The notes beneath the pieces were generated by a model. The model worked only from the letters and a program-made list of their open reading frames with translations, was not told the origin of the DNA and did not search any database. 64,000 bases of DNA from Microbacterium sp. MYb54 (GTDB lineage: Bacteria; Actinomycetota; Actinomycetes; Actinomycetales; Microbacteriaceae). The stretch lies in contig NZ_PCPA01000001.1 in assembly GCF_002979515.1 (NCBI RefSeq), positions 520,018-584,017 of the forward strand, read 5' to 3'. Of this stretch, positions 26,354-35,809 are shown piece after piece (positions within the stretch are counted from its first letter, which is position 1; each line of letters starts with the position of its first letter). The position numbers and the translations under genes are program-made.

Positions 26354-28132
26354 GTGAGGCAGCGCGAGATTCCAGAGATCGACGGCGTTTCCTTCGCGTT
26401 CGAATCCGTGCTCGGTCAGGGAGGAACGGCCGAGGTCTGGAGAGTCCGGTCCGTAGCCGACGGCCGGTCCTACGCACTCAAACGCATCGCGAAGGATGGC
26501 GAATCACGTCGGCGCAACGAGCGGTTCCGCAGCGAGATCGCTTTCGGCATGGTCGCGAAGCATGAGCACGTGATCCAGATTCACGCACAGCACGAGGACG
26601 ATACCCACTTCTTTTACACGATGGACCTGTACGCGAAGAGCTTCAGGGACGTCATCTCCGAAGAGTTCGACTATGGGGTCCTTCTCCACTACCTCTCGCA
26701 ATTATGCGACGGTCTTGCATACGTCCACGCCCAGGGCATCCATCACCGCGATATCAAACCAGAGAACATCCTCATCGACCCCGAGCAACGGCGCTTGGTC
26801 CTCGCGGACTTCGGGATCGCTCATTTCAAGGACTCGACGCTCACGCGGCGCGGGGAACTCCTCGCGAATCGCAACTACCAAGCCCCCGAGCAGATGGCGA
26901 AGAAGGAAGCCGCACGCATCGGAAAGCCCGCCGACATCTTCGCGCTCGGCCTCATCATCACCGAGGCCTTCACGAAACAGAATGCCCGGGGCGTCCGGCA
27001 CAAACGCATCGGAGATGTGCATCCGTTCCTCGCCGACCTCGACCTCGTCGTCGAGCGAATGACGCTGCAGGACGACACGCAGCGAACAGGGATCGAAGCC
27101 GTGAAGGACATGCTCCACCTTGCGACGAGACGAGTCGAAGCTGCGATGATCACCACGAAGACCAATCTCGCCGAGGCGGAGATTCCTGTCGATTTCGGCG
27201 GTGATCAAGCCGAGCGCGTGCTGGCGCGGGCGAGCGAGGACATCCTGTCCGCGAAGTACATCTTCGAGCGGATCCCGGACGAGGACCTCGGCCGCTATGA
27301 CGTGAAGTACCATGCAGAGATCGCGTACAGCGCAAGCCCCGAATTGCTGAGCGCCTGCGTCCATTCCACGTTGTACACGATGTGCAAGGAGACATTCGAG
27401 CGCGAGGGACTCGGGATGCCGGACGACGTGAACGGGCGGGTGCTCTCTCCTGAATCGACGAACCTTCAGCGCGAACTCGAAGCGATCCAAAGCCAATTCC
27501 CGCTGAAAGCGAACTCCATCTGGGATGAGCTTCCCCGGATCACTGCCCACTACTTCCGATTCTGCACGGAGTATCACCGCGAGGAACTTCTGCGCGACAT
27601 TCGCCGCTCAGTGGATGGCACGCGTGATGATTCACTCCTCTACAACTTGATCGATGCCCCGATCATCTGGCTCACCCGTCACGCGCGTGGTTACCTCAAG
27701 TCTGACTTCTTCGAGACCAGCCAGCGGAATCTCGAATTGATCGGGTTCGAACAGCAGGTGGCCATCCAGTGGGAAGGCACCTGTCCGGACGATTCTGCGC
27801 GGGAAGCTCGCGGGACCGATCTCCTTGCCGCCGCACCCGTTGACGATTCGATCGACAGCACGCTCGAGACACTCGTGCGCATCTGGAATGTCTCCGTCGC
27901 AGAGCGCAGCGATGGGAGGTTCTCGATCCACTTCCGATCGCGCGCCGACTACCTCCGCTTTCAAGCAACCGCTTTGGCGAAGGCTGCAGCGCACCACGTG
28001 TTCGAAGGCGACGTGCTGGACCTTCTTCGCCCGGACGCTGACTTCGACGACCTGGTGGCGTTCATCTGGGAGCCGAACTACGAGATTCGCAGTGTTCTCG
28101 CCAAGATTCTCGGTCTGCGCGACATACGCTGA
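26354..28132 (+). CDS. Soluble Ser/Thr protein kinase with uncharacterised C-terminal domain
   Basis: A Hanks-type kinase of 592 residues. All core motifs are present: glycine loop GQGGTAEVW (21-29), Lys43, helix-C Glu61, HRDIKPEN with catalytic Asp133, DFG at 152-154 and APE at 177-179. The kinase domain ends near residue 265. The remaining 320 residues match no family I recognise and appear alpha-helical and soluble. There is no transmembrane segment or PASTA repeat, unlike PknB-type kinases. The gene is an isolated insert between glnA and the permease gene, and by eye is less GC-rich than its neighbours, hinting at acquisition. Stand-alone kinases of this sort include phage-defence proteins, but no defence partner is visible. 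Confidence 0.85.
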   Translation: MRQREIPEIDGVSFAFESVLGQGGTAEVWRVRSVADGRSYALKRIAKDGESRRRNERFRSEIAFGMVAKHEHVIQIHAQHEDDTHFFYTMDLYAKSFRDVISEEFDYGVLLHYLSQLCDGLAYVHAQGIHHRDIKPENILIDPEQRRLVLADFGIAHFKDSTLTRRGELLANRNYQAPEQMAKKEAARIGKPADIFALGLIITEAFTKQNARGVRHKRIGDVHPFLADLDLVVERMTLQDDTQRTGIEAVKDMLHLATRRVEAAMITTKTNLAEAEIPVDFGGDQAERVLARASEDILSAKYIFERIPDEDLGRYDVKYHAEIAYSASPELLSACVHSTLYTMCKETFEREGLGMPDDVNGRVLSPESTNLQRELEAIQSQFPLKANSIWDELPRITAHYFRFCTEYHREELLRDIRRSVDGTRDDSLLYNLIDAPIIWLTRHARGYLKSDFFETSQRNLELIGFEQQVAIQWEGTCPDDSAREARGTDLLAAAPVDDSIDSTLETLVRIWNVSVAERSDGRFSIHFRSRADYLRFQATALAKAAAHHVFEGDVLDLLRPDADFDDLVAFIWEPNYEIRSVLAKILGLRDIR

Positions 28133-28220
28133 CGTGACACGAATCGCCCTCCCTGTGACCGCTTGACCGAGCGTGTTCCGGGTGATCAACTTGTGAGTCT
28201 GACCATCGACCGGGGGAATC

Positions 28221-29369
28221 ATGCGCCGTAGAAGAATGAACGCGAACACCGAGCGTCGAACGCCGGTCGAAGCCGCCCCGTCACAGCCGTCGAATGCGGT
28301 CGCGGCATACGCGAGAACCAACCCGTTCATGTTCGGCCTGCTCGGTGCGCTCGGGGTGCTGGTGGCGCTGGGGATCGGAGGCGTCGTCGGGCAGCTCGCC
28401 ACCGTCCTCGTGTACGTCGGCGTCGCGGTGTTCCTCGCACTCGGCCTCGACCCCATCGTGAGGTTCATCGAGAAGAAGCTCCCGCGACCCGCAGCCGTGG
28501 CCATCGTGGTGGCCGGCGTGATCCTCGCGTTCGCCGGCATCATCCTCGCCATCGTCCCGATCCTGGTCGAGCAGATCACCAATCTGGTCAAGGACGGGCC
28601 GAAGATGGTCGAGGACTTCATGGCCAGCGCCTGGTTCAAAGACATCAGCGGCCAGTTCGGCTCCACCATCGACGACGCTGTGCAGGGTGTGCTCGGCTTC
28701 GTGAAGGACCCTGGCAACTTCGTCGACATCGGTGGCGGCGTGTTCGCGGTCGGCGCCGGTATCGCCGGCGGCTTCACGGGAATCACGATCGTGTTGATCC
28801 TGACTCTGTACTTCATGGCGTCGCTGCGGAGCATGAAGCATGTCGCCGCCCGCTTCGTCCCGGCCTACCAGCGCGACACGTTCAGCGGCCTGCTGGAGGA
28901 CGTCTCAGGCGCTGTCGGCCGTTACGTGATTGGCCAGGTGAGCCTCGCACTCATCAACGGAATCCTGAGCCTCATCTTCCTCAGCATCATCGGTGCCCCG
29001 GTGCCGGCGTTGCTCGCGCTCATCGCCTTCATCGGCTCGATGATCCCGCTGGTCGGAACGCTGACGGCATCGATCATCAACTCGCTGATCTGCCTCTTCG
29101 TATCGCCCCTGACCGCACTGATCGCCATCATCTACTACCTCATCTACATGCAGATCGAGGCATACGTACTCTCGCCACGGATCATGAGCCGGGCGGTGGC
29201 CGTACCCGGCGCACTCGTCGTGATCGCTGCAGTGGCGGGTGCCGCGCTGGGTGGCATCCTGGGCGCGCTCGTCGCGATCCCGGTCGCCGCGAGCATCATC
29301 ATCATCGTGCAGAAGGTGACTTTCCCCGCTCAGGACCGGAAGATCGTTCCCCCCGCTGCCAGCGTCTGA
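28221..29369 (+). CDS. AI-2E family transporter
   Basis: A 382-residue polytopic membrane protein of the AI-2E (PerM/TqsA-like) family. Hydrophobic helices cluster at about residues 35-75 (two), 90-115, 172-200, and four or more between 235 and 365, with family-like PVPALLALIAFIGSMIPLVGT and QIEAYVLSPRIMSRAV. Members export small molecules or ions; the substrate here is unknown. GGGGGA precedes the ATG. It stands alone, convergent with the lipid kinase gene. A weak six-base hairpin follows the stop near 29380. Confidence 0.9.
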   Translation: MRRRRMNANTERRTPVEAAPSQPSNAVAAYARTNPFMFGLLGALGVLVALGIGGVVGQLATVLVYVGVAVFLALGLDPIVRFIEKKLPRPAAVAIVVAGVILAFAGIILAIVPILVEQITNLVKDGPKMVEDFMASAWFKDISGQFGSTIDDAVQGVLGFVKDPGNFVDIGGGVFAVGAGIAGGFTGITIVLILTLYFMASLRSMKHVAARFVPAYQRDTFSGLLEDVSGAVGRYVIGQVSLALINGILSLIFLSIIGAPVPALLALIAFIGSMIPLVGTLTASIINSLICLFVSPLTALIAIIYYLIYMQIEAYVLSPRIMSRAVAVPGALVVIAAVAGAALGGILGALVAIPVAASIIIIVQKVTFPAQDRKIVPPAASV

Positions 29370-29402
29370 GCGGTCGTCGGCCTCTTCTCAGGCCGGCGGC
29401 TC

Positions 29403-30323
29403 TCAGCGAACGAGCAGGGCACCGGGATCGACTCGCACCTCGAACGCCGAGACCTCTCCCATCTCCTCGCCGTCGATCTCGAACACAAGAGGCGTCTTCA
29501 ACTCCACCGAGATGTTCTCGACGGGCAGGTGGCGCGCTGACTCGGTGCTGACGGCTTCGTCCGTGGCTCCGAAGAGGCGACGGATGCCGTTGTCCCAGAC
29601 GAAGGAGCGCAGGGTGTCCAACCACTGCAGCGCACCGTCGGCACTGATCATCAGCACGTCGAGCTTGCCATCGTCGAGGACCGCGTCCGGGAGCAGGCGG
29701 ATGCCGCCCTGGACCATTCCGCAGTTGCCGATGAGCATCGTGTGGCCACGGACTGCGACCGCCTTCTCGCCGTCGATGGTGAGAGTGATGTCTGTCATCT
29801 CGGTGCCGGCGAGAGCACGACCCATCGCCTCGACGTAGGCGAGCCAGCCGGCCTTCGACTTGAGGTCGTCGTCGGTCTCCACCAGCATCTGCGCATCGAC
29901 GCCGAAGCCGACCATCACGGCGAACGCGTGCTCGGTGCCGTCGTAGGACACCCACCCCAGGTCGATACGACGCGGCTCGGCGTCGCGAACGCGCTCCAGC
30001 GCGGCCTTCACGTTGTTCAGCGGAACCTCGAGGTTGCGCGCGAGAAGGTTGCCCGTCCCCTGCGGCACGATTCCGAGAGCGGTATCCGAACCGGCCAGCG
30101 ACTCGGCGACCGCGCGGACGGTGCCATCTCCGCCGACCGCGATCACGATGTCGCGACCGTCTTCACGTGCCTCGCGCGCCATGCCGCGCCCCGGGTCGTC
30201 CGGCGTCGTCTCCCACCAGCGAATGTCGTACTGGTCGTCGAACACACGACCCACCGCGTCCTGCAGGACCTTCTCGTCGACCTTCGATGGATTCCAGACG
30301 ATGCCGATGCGTGCGTGGGTCAT
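29403..30323 (-). CDS. Diacylglycerol kinase family lipid kinase
   Basis: A 306-residue lipid kinase of the DagK/YegS family, which phosphorylates diacylglycerol or a related lipid with ATP. The catalytic domain shows NPSKVDEK, GGDGT at residues 64-68, and PQGTGNLLARNL. The C-terminal beta-sandwich contains VMVGFGVDAQM, DDGKLDVLMI and FEIDGEEM, the usual second domain with a metal-binding role. The start at 30323 gives the family N terminus; a GTG at 30341 in the same frame is an equal candidate. It lies downstream of glnE on the opposite side of the permease. Confidence 0.9.
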   Translation of the reverse strand: MTHARIGIVWNPSKVDEKVLQDAVGRVFDDQYDIRWWETTPDDPGRGMAREAREDGRDIVIAVGGDGTVRAVAESLAGSDTALGIVPQGTGNLLARNLEVPLNNVKAALERVRDAEPRRIDLGWVSYDGTEHAFAVMVGFGVDAQMLVETDDDLKSKAGWLAYVEAMGRALAGTEMTDITLTIDGEKAVAVRGHTMLIGNCGMVQGGIRLLPDAVLDDGKLDVLMISADGALQWLDTLRSFVWDNGIRRLFGATDEAVSTESARHLPVENISVELKTPLVFEIDGEEMGEVSAFEVRVDPGALLVR

Positions 30324-30372
30324 ATCGCCAGCTTGGGTCACACCGCCCGTTACCGCAAACTCGGCCTGGCGG

Positions 30373-33348
30373 CTAGCCGTAGAAGAGCTGCTCGAACGTC
30401 TTCCGTGCCCGTCGGGTCACACCGAGATAGTCCTCTTCGAGCTCGCTCGCCGAACGATCGGGATAACCGAGCAGCCGTCCGATCGCATCGAGTTGCCGTC
30501 GATCTGCGGGAAGGACGTCGCTGGTCTGCCCGGTCAGCAGTGTGATCGCCGAGCGGAGCCGGCTTGAAAGGCGCCAGGCCTCTCGAAGACGCACGGCGTC
30601 GTCTTCTGCCACGAGCTCCGCCGCGACGGCGGCATCCAGAGCTCCGAGGGTGGAGGTGGTGCGCAATCCCGGCACGGCGTGAGCGTGCTGCAGCTGCAGC
30701 AGCTGCACGAGCCACTCGACATCGCTGAGTGAACCGGGACCGAGCTTCAGGTGACGTCGAGGGTCGGCCCCCTGCGGCAGACGCTCCCCTTCGACCCTGG
30801 CCTTGATGCGCTTGATCTCACGCGTGCCCTGCAGATCGACGGATTCCGGGTAACGGATCGTGTCGGCAAGCGCCGTGAAGCGCTCGATCAGCTTGGTGCT
30901 CCCGGCCACGCCGCGGGCGCGGAGCAGAGCCTGAGCCTCCCACGACAGCGACCAGCGCCGGTAGTACTCGGTGTAAGCCTCGATCGATCGCACGACCGGG
31001 CCGTTGCGTCCCTCCGGGCGGAGGTCGGCATCGAGGTCGAGCGGAAGGCGATGATCCGTCAGGTGCTCGCGAAGACCCGCCACGATCTGGGTTGCGAGCT
31101 TCTGGGCGCGCTGGGAGTCGACGCCGTTCGCGTCGTACACGTAGAGGATGTCGGCGTCCGAGCCGAATCCGAGCTCCGCGCCGCCGAACCGTCCCATTGC
31201 GATGACCGCGAAATCGAGCGCCTCGTCCTCCGGCGGGACCACATCGCGGATCACTGCGCGAAGGGCGGCCTGGATCGTCGCCTCGGTGATCTCGGTGAGA
31301 GCTGCGGCGACCTCTTCGATCGTGAGAACGTCGAGGACGGCTCCCATGGCCGTGCGCAGCAGCTCCCGTCGCCGCAGGGCCCTGACCGCACGAAGGGCGT
31401 CGCCGATCGTCTCGTGCCGCGTCTGGATCGCGCGGGCCTCCTCGTCCAGTGCGGCCGCGCCTCGGGGACGCAGACGTCCCGTGCTGTCCAGCCATGCCAC
31501 CGACTCGGGGATCCACTCCAGCAGCTCGCCGATATAGCGCGAAGACGACAACAGGCGCGTGAGGCTCTCGGCTGCGCCTGAGGAGTCCCGCAGCATCCGG
31601 AGGAACCAGGGGGTGTCACCGAGACGCTCGCTGATGCGGCGGAAGGCGAGGAGTGCGTAGTCGGGGTCGCTGCCGTCGGCGAACCAGCGCACCATGATGG
31701 GCATCAGATGCCGCTGGATCGTCGCCTTACGGCTGAGCCCGCTCGTGAGGGCGCCGATGTGACGCAGGGCTCCAGCCGGATCGCGGAAGCCGATCGCAGC
31801 CAACCTGTCGTGCGCCTGCGCGGCCGAGAGCGTGCGCTCCTCCTCCGGAAGACCTGCGACGGCGCTGAGCAGCGGGCGGTAGAACAGGCGCGTGTGGATC
31901 TCCCGCACCTCGCGTCGCACGCTCTCCCACCTCGCCCACACACCCTCGCCGCTCTCGGCGAGCCCCGTGCCTCTCGCCAGGATCCGGAGACCGGCGGGTG
32001 TGCGAGGCATGAGGTGCGTGCGACTGAGCTCACGTAACTGAAGACGGTGCTCCATGAGGCGGAGAAGTCGGTAATCGTCGGCGAACGCGGCCGCATCGAC
32101 CCGTCCGATGTAGCCGCCTTCGACGAGCGCATCGAGGCTCTCGAGCGTGCCTCGGGTACGCAGGGATTCATCGGTGAGACCGTGCACGAGCTGCAGCAGC
32201 TGCACGGTGAACTCGATGTCGCGCAAGCCGCCGGCACCGAGTTTCAGCTGATACGGCGCATCCTCCGGATCGATGTGCTCCATCACCCGCTCGCGCATGC
32301 GCTGCACGCTCTCGACGAAGTCCTGCCTGGCAGCACTCGACCAGATCTTCGGCTGCACGGCTGCGATGTACTCGGCTCCGAGCTCGGCATCTCCCGCAAG
32401 CGGACGCGCCTTGAGCAGCGCCTGGAACTCCCAGCTCTTCGCCCAGCGGTCATAGTAGGCCAGATGCGATGCGAGAGAGCGCACCAGCGCCCCCTGCTTT
32501 CCCTCGGGGCGGAGCGCGGCATCCACCTCCCACAGGGCAGGCTCCACCTCGATCGCATCGAGGTTGCGCATGGTCTCGCGGGCGAGGCGCGTCGCGATGT
32601 CGATCGCACGAGCCTCGCTCACCCGATCTTCATCACTGCTTCCCCCGACGAAGATCACGTCGACATCGCTGACGTAATTCAGCTCGCGTGCGCCGGCCTT
32701 TCCCATGCCGATGATCGCGAGGCGGGTAGCCGCGACCTCCTCGCGGCCCATCGACTCCTGCAGTCGTGTTCTGGCCACCGCGAGCGACGCTTCGAGGGCG
32801 GCACCCGCGATGTCGGCCAGAGTCGCCGATACCTCTGCGACGACGGTCTCCGGAGCCGGATGCGAGAGGTCGTATGCGGCGATGGCCGCGAGATTGCGGC
32901 GATAGGCGACCCGGATCGCGACGACCGCGTCGTCGTCTCCTGACTCCGCGAAACCGTCGTGCGCACCGACCGAAGCCAGCAGACGTTCCTGTAGCTGCTC
33001 TGCCGACGGCAGACCCGTGATCGGCTCTTCGAGGATGGAGAGCTGCTCGGGATGACGAAGGAAGAACTCGGCGAGTCCTTCCGAGGCACCGAAAACCCGC
33101 CAGACCCGCCGACGCGTCTGCTCGTCACCGAGCAGCGACCGCAACGGTGTCGCGTCTCTGCGCGCCACGTGCAGGAGCCCGCGCACCGCAGCGTCTGGAT
33201 CTGCGGCATCCGCAGCCTCGAGCAGCACCGAGCGTGGCTGATCGAGGATCATCGCCAGCTCCGAAAGGGATGCGGCAGCCTCGCTCAGCTCGGCGAACCC
33301 GAGCCTGGCCAGCGCCGAGAGCGAGACCGAATCGTCCGGACGGGCCAT
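30373..33348 (-). CDS. glnE: Bifunctional glutamine synthetase adenylyltransferase/adenylyl-removing enzyme
   Basis: GlnE adds AMP to, and removes it from, a tyrosine of glutamine synthetase in response to nitrogen state. The 991 residues have two nucleotidyltransferase domains: an N-terminal adenylyl remover with IGMGKAGARELNYVSDVDVIFV and a C-terminal adenylyltransferase with AMGRFGGAELGFGSDADILY, separated by a helical linker. Length is normal for actinobacteria. It follows glnA2 by nine bases in a leftward operon. Its visible target is Tyr402 of GlnA, because GlnA2 lacks a tyrosine there. Confidence 0.97.
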   Translation of the reverse strand: MARPDDSVSLSALARLGFAELSEAAASLSELAMILDQPRSVLLEAADAADPDAAVRGLLHVARRDATPLRSLLGDEQTRRRVWRVFGASEGLAEFFLRHPEQLSILEEPITGLPSAEQLQERLLASVGAHDGFAESGDDDAVVAIRVAYRRNLAAIAAYDLSHPAPETVVAEVSATLADIAGAALEASLAVARTRLQESMGREEVAATRLAIIGMGKAGARELNYVSDVDVIFVGGSSDEDRVSEARAIDIATRLARETMRNLDAIEVEPALWEVDAALRPEGKQGALVRSLASHLAYYDRWAKSWEFQALLKARPLAGDAELGAEYIAAVQPKIWSSAARQDFVESVQRMRERVMEHIDPEDAPYQLKLGAGGLRDIEFTVQLLQLVHGLTDESLRTRGTLESLDALVEGGYIGRVDAAAFADDYRLLRLMEHRLQLRELSRTHLMPRTPAGLRILARGTGLAESGEGVWARWESVRREVREIHTRLFYRPLLSAVAGLPEEERTLSAAQAHDRLAAIGFRDPAGALRHIGALTSGLSRKATIQRHLMPIMVRWFADGSDPDYALLAFRRISERLGDTPWFLRMLRDSSGAAESLTRLLSSSRYIGELLEWIPESVAWLDSTGRLRPRGAAALDEEARAIQTRHETIGDALRAVRALRRRELLRTAMGAVLDVLTIEEVAAALTEITEATIQAALRAVIRDVVPPEDEALDFAVIAMGRFGGAELGFGSDADILYVYDANGVDSQRAQKLATQIVAGLREHLTDHRLPLDLDADLRPEGRNGPVVRSIEAYTEYYRRWSLSWEAQALLRARGVAGSTKLIERFTALADTIRYPESVDLQGTREIKRIKARVEGERLPQGADPRRHLKLGPGSLSDVEWLVQLLQLQHAHAVPGLRTTSTLGALDAAVAAELVAEDDAVRLREAWRLSSRLRSAITLLTGQTSDVLPADRRQLDAIGRLLGYPDRSASELEEDYLGVTRRARKTFEQLFYG

Positions 33349-33357
33349 GCACGCCCC

Positions 33358-34695
33358 TCAGAGAAGCTCGAGGTTGTTCTTCAATTCAAGCGGAGTGACC
33401 TGACCGCGGTAGGCCTCCCACTCCTTGCGCTTGTTGAGCAGCACGTAGTTGAACACCTGCTCCCCGAGCGTCTCGGCGACGAGTTCGGACGCCTCCATGT
33501 ACTCGAGCGCGTGGTCGAGGCTCGCCGGCAGAGCCGAATAGCCCAATGCCCGTCGCTCGGCATCGCTGAGCGCCCAGACGTTGTCCTCTGCCTCGGGCGG
33601 GAGCTCGTAGCCCTCTTCGATGCCCTTGAGCCCTGCGGCGAGCATGAGCGCATACGCCAGGTACGGGTTCGCGGCCGAATCCAGCGCACGGTACTCCACG
33701 CGCGACGACTGCCCCTTGTTGGGCTTGTACATCGGCACACGCACGAGCGCGGAACGGTTGTTGTGGCCCCAGGTGATGAAGCTCGGGGCCTCGTCGCCAC
33801 CCCAGAGCCGCTTGTACGAGTTCACGAACTGGTTCGTGACCGCGGAGATCTCGTTCGCGTGCTTGAGGAGCCCTGCGATGAAGTGCCGCCCGGTCTTCGA
33901 GAGCTGGTACTTCGCGCCTTCCTCGTAGAACGCATTCTGATCGCCTTCGAACAGCGACATGTGCGTGTGCATGCCGCTGCCGGGCTGGCCGCTGAGCGGC
34001 TTCGGCATGAACGTCGCGTAGACGCCCTGCTCGATCGCCACCTCCTTGATCACCGTGCGGAAGGTCATGACGTTGTCGGCCGTCGTGAGCGCGTCGGCGT
34101 AACGGAGGTCGATCTCGTTCTGTCCGGGCCCGCCCTCATGATGGCTGAACTCGACGGAGATGCCGAGGTCTTCGAGCATCCGCACCGAACGGCGACGGAA
34201 GTCGTGCGCCGTGCCTCCGGGAACGTTGTCGAAGTAGCCGGCCGAGTCGACCGGCACGGGGCCGTCGGGGCCGAACGAGGAGGACTTCAGCAGATAGAAC
34301 TCGATCTCCGGGTGCGTGTAGAACGTGAATCCGGCGTCGGCAGCCTTGGCCAGCGTGCGCTTGAGCACGTGCCGCGGATCGGCGACGGCCGGCTGTCCGT
34401 CAGGTGTCGTCAGGTCGCAGAACATACGCGCCGTCGGATCGATCTCCCCACGCCAGGGAAGCGTCTGGAACGTCGTCGGATCCGGCTGGGCGAGCAGGTC
34501 GGACTCGTAGGTGCGAGTCAGCCCCTCGATCGCAGAGCCGTCGAACCCGATGCCCTCCGCGAACGCCCCCTCGACCTCGGCCGGGGCGATCGCCACCGAC
34601 TTGAGAGTGCCGATCACATCGGTGAACCACAGCCGCACGAACTTGACGCCGCGCTCCTCGATGGTCCGGAGGACGAAGTCCCTCTGCTTGTCCAT
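33358..34695 (-). CDS. glnA2: Glutamine synthetase-like GlnA2, type I
   Basis: A second GSI paralogue of 445 residues. It keeps the catalytic segments FDGSAIEGLTRTYESD, EIEFYLLK, MPKPLSGQPGSGMHTHMS and NNRSALVRVP. At the adenylylation position GlnA2 has NVWAL with Trp374 instead of DLYEL, so it should not be modified by GlnE. GlnA2-type proteins are weak or non-classical glutamine synthetases in some actinobacteria, and some paralogues act on polyamines, so the true substrate is open. It lies between a small acidic protein gene (two-base gap) and glnE. Confidence 0.93.
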   Translation of the reverse strand: MDKQRDFVLRTIEERGVKFVRLWFTDVIGTLKSVAIAPAEVEGAFAEGIGFDGSAIEGLTRTYESDLLAQPDPTTFQTLPWRGEIDPTARMFCDLTTPDGQPAVADPRHVLKRTLAKAADAGFTFYTHPEIEFYLLKSSSFGPDGPVPVDSAGYFDNVPGGTAHDFRRRSVRMLEDLGISVEFSHHEGGPGQNEIDLRYADALTTADNVMTFRTVIKEVAIEQGVYATFMPKPLSGQPGSGMHTHMSLFEGDQNAFYEEGAKYQLSKTGRHFIAGLLKHANEISAVTNQFVNSYKRLWGGDEAPSFITWGHNNRSALVRVPMYKPNKGQSSRVEYRALDSAANPYLAYALMLAAGLKGIEEGYELPPEAEDNVWALSDAERRALGYSALPASLDHALEYMEASELVAETLGEQVFNYVLLNKRKEWEAYRGQVTPLELKNNLELL

Positions 34696-34697
34696 GA

Positions 34698-34922
34698 CTA
34701 CTCTGCGCCCTGGCCCTTTGCGTCGCCCTTGACATCCCAGCCCTGCTCGACGGCTTCTTCCTCAGCCCAGGCGCGCGAACGCGCCTTGACGACCTCAGGA
34801 GCACGGCGGGCCTCGGCCTCCGTGTCGAACGGACCGATGCGGTCGATGGATGGCGAGATCATGCCGAACTCGATCTCACCGGTCTCGGAGTTGTACCAGT
34901 ACTTGTGGTCGCCGTCAGTCAT
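34698..34922 (-). CDS. Small acidic protein upstream of glnA2
   Basis: A 74-residue protein with HKYWYNSETGEIEFG and DRIGPFDTEAEARRA, a pattern of small conserved actinobacterial proteins encoded next to glnA2 and glnE. The motif of aromatic residues followed by a helix with GPFDTEAEA loosely resembles SPOR-like folds, but this is not certain. The ATG at 34922 follows AAGGGG. It is the first gene of the operon with glnA2 and glnE. A -10-like TAGGAT lies on this strand at 34952-34957. Function unknown. Confidence 0.8.
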   Translation of the reverse strand: MTDGDHKYWYNSETGEIEFGMISPSIDRIGPFDTEAEARRAPEVVKARSRAWAEEEAVEQGWDVKGDAKGQGAE

Positions 34923-34977
34923 GTCTGCCCCTTCTTCACGTGATGTCATCGATCCTACTGGCGCGCACCGCGGTCGC

Positions 34978-34983
34978 TAAGCT
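34978..34983 (+). promoter_or_regulatory. Putative -10 of a leaderless ppgK transcript
   Basis: TAAGCT ends seven bases before the ppgK ATG at 34991. There is no ribosome binding site, consistent with leaderless translation. Confidence 0.5.
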
Positions 34984-34990
34984 ATCCCCC

Positions 34991-35737
34991 ATGGCAAAAG
35001 CGATCGGCGTCGACATCGGCGGCACGGGAATCAAAGCAGGAATCGTCGACCTCGACCACGGCATCATGGCGTCCGACCGGGTGCGGGTCCCCACACCTGA
35101 GGGCGCATCGCCGCAGGACGTCCTCGTGGCGGTGCAGACCGTCCTGAAGACACTCGATGTGGACGACTCGACGCTGCCGCTCGGTGTCGCCTTTCCTGCG
35201 ATCGTCAAGCGCGGGAAGACGCTCTCCGCTGCGAACGTGTCGAAGGAATGGGTCGACTTCGATGCCGAGCGGTTCTTCCGCGACGGACTCGGTCGCAACA
35301 TCGTGTTCGTGAACGACGCAGACGCTGCCGGTGTCGCCGAAGCGCGCCACGGTGCCGCCAGGGACGTCCGCGGCTTCACGCTGCTGACCACGCTCGGCAC
35401 CGGGATCGGATCGGCTTTCCTCAATGACGGCGTGCTCCTTCCGAACACCGAGCTCGGCCACCTGAACTTCCGTGAGTACGAGTCGGTCGAGACGTACGCT
35501 GCGACCTCCGCGCGTGAGCGCGAGGGGCTCAGCTGGGCCGAGTGGGCTGAGCGCCTGCAGGCGTTCTACTCGCACATCGAGTTCCTGTTCAGCCCCGACC
35601 TGTTCGTGGTCGGCGGCGGCGTGTCGAAGAACGCCGGAGACTTCCTCCCGCTGCTCGACCTCAAGACGCCGATCGTCCCGGCGATCCACCGCAACAACTC
35701 GGGCATCATCGGCGCGGCCTCTCTCGCCGGCGACTGA
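34991..35737 (+). CDS. ppgK: Polyphosphate glucokinase (ROK family)
   Basis: Phosphorylates glucose using polyphosphate or ATP, the usual glucokinase of actinobacteria. The 248 residues are typical of PPGK: the phosphate-binding DIGGTGIK at residues 8-15, TTLGTGIGSAFLNDG, NTELGHLNF and FVVGGGVSKN. The short length, without the zinc-binding ROK cluster, agrees with polyphosphate glucokinases. It is divergent from the glnA2-glnE operon. The nearby sigA, dut and sepH genes are also neighbours of ppgK in other actinobacteria. Confidence 0.93.
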   Translation: MAKAIGVDIGGTGIKAGIVDLDHGIMASDRVRVPTPEGASPQDVLVAVQTVLKTLDVDDSTLPLGVAFPAIVKRGKTLSAANVSKEWVDFDAERFFRDGLGRNIVFVNDADAAGVAEARHGAARDVRGFTLLTTLGTGIGSAFLNDGVLLPNTELGHLNFREYESVETYAATSAREREGLSWAEWAERLQAFYSHIEFLFSPDLFVVGGGVSKNAGDFLPLLDLKTPIVPAIHRNNSGIIGAASLAGD

Positions 35738-35757
35738 TCCGCGAACGTCCTGACGCC

Positions 35758-35793
35758 GAAGGCCCCGATGACCATGCAGTCATCGGGGCCTTC
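35758..35793. terminator. ppgK terminator
   Basis: A perfect 15-base stem (35758-35772 with 35779-35793) and a six-base loop, followed by GTCTGTCT, between ppgK and the convergent sulfatase gene. Confidence 0.92.
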
Positions 35794-35809
35794 GTCTGTC
35801 TGAGGCGGC

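Noticed and set aside
33052..34980. A 642-codon plus-strand frame opposite glnA2
   Set aside because: Antisense shadow; the minus-strand glutamine synthetase motifs are complete.
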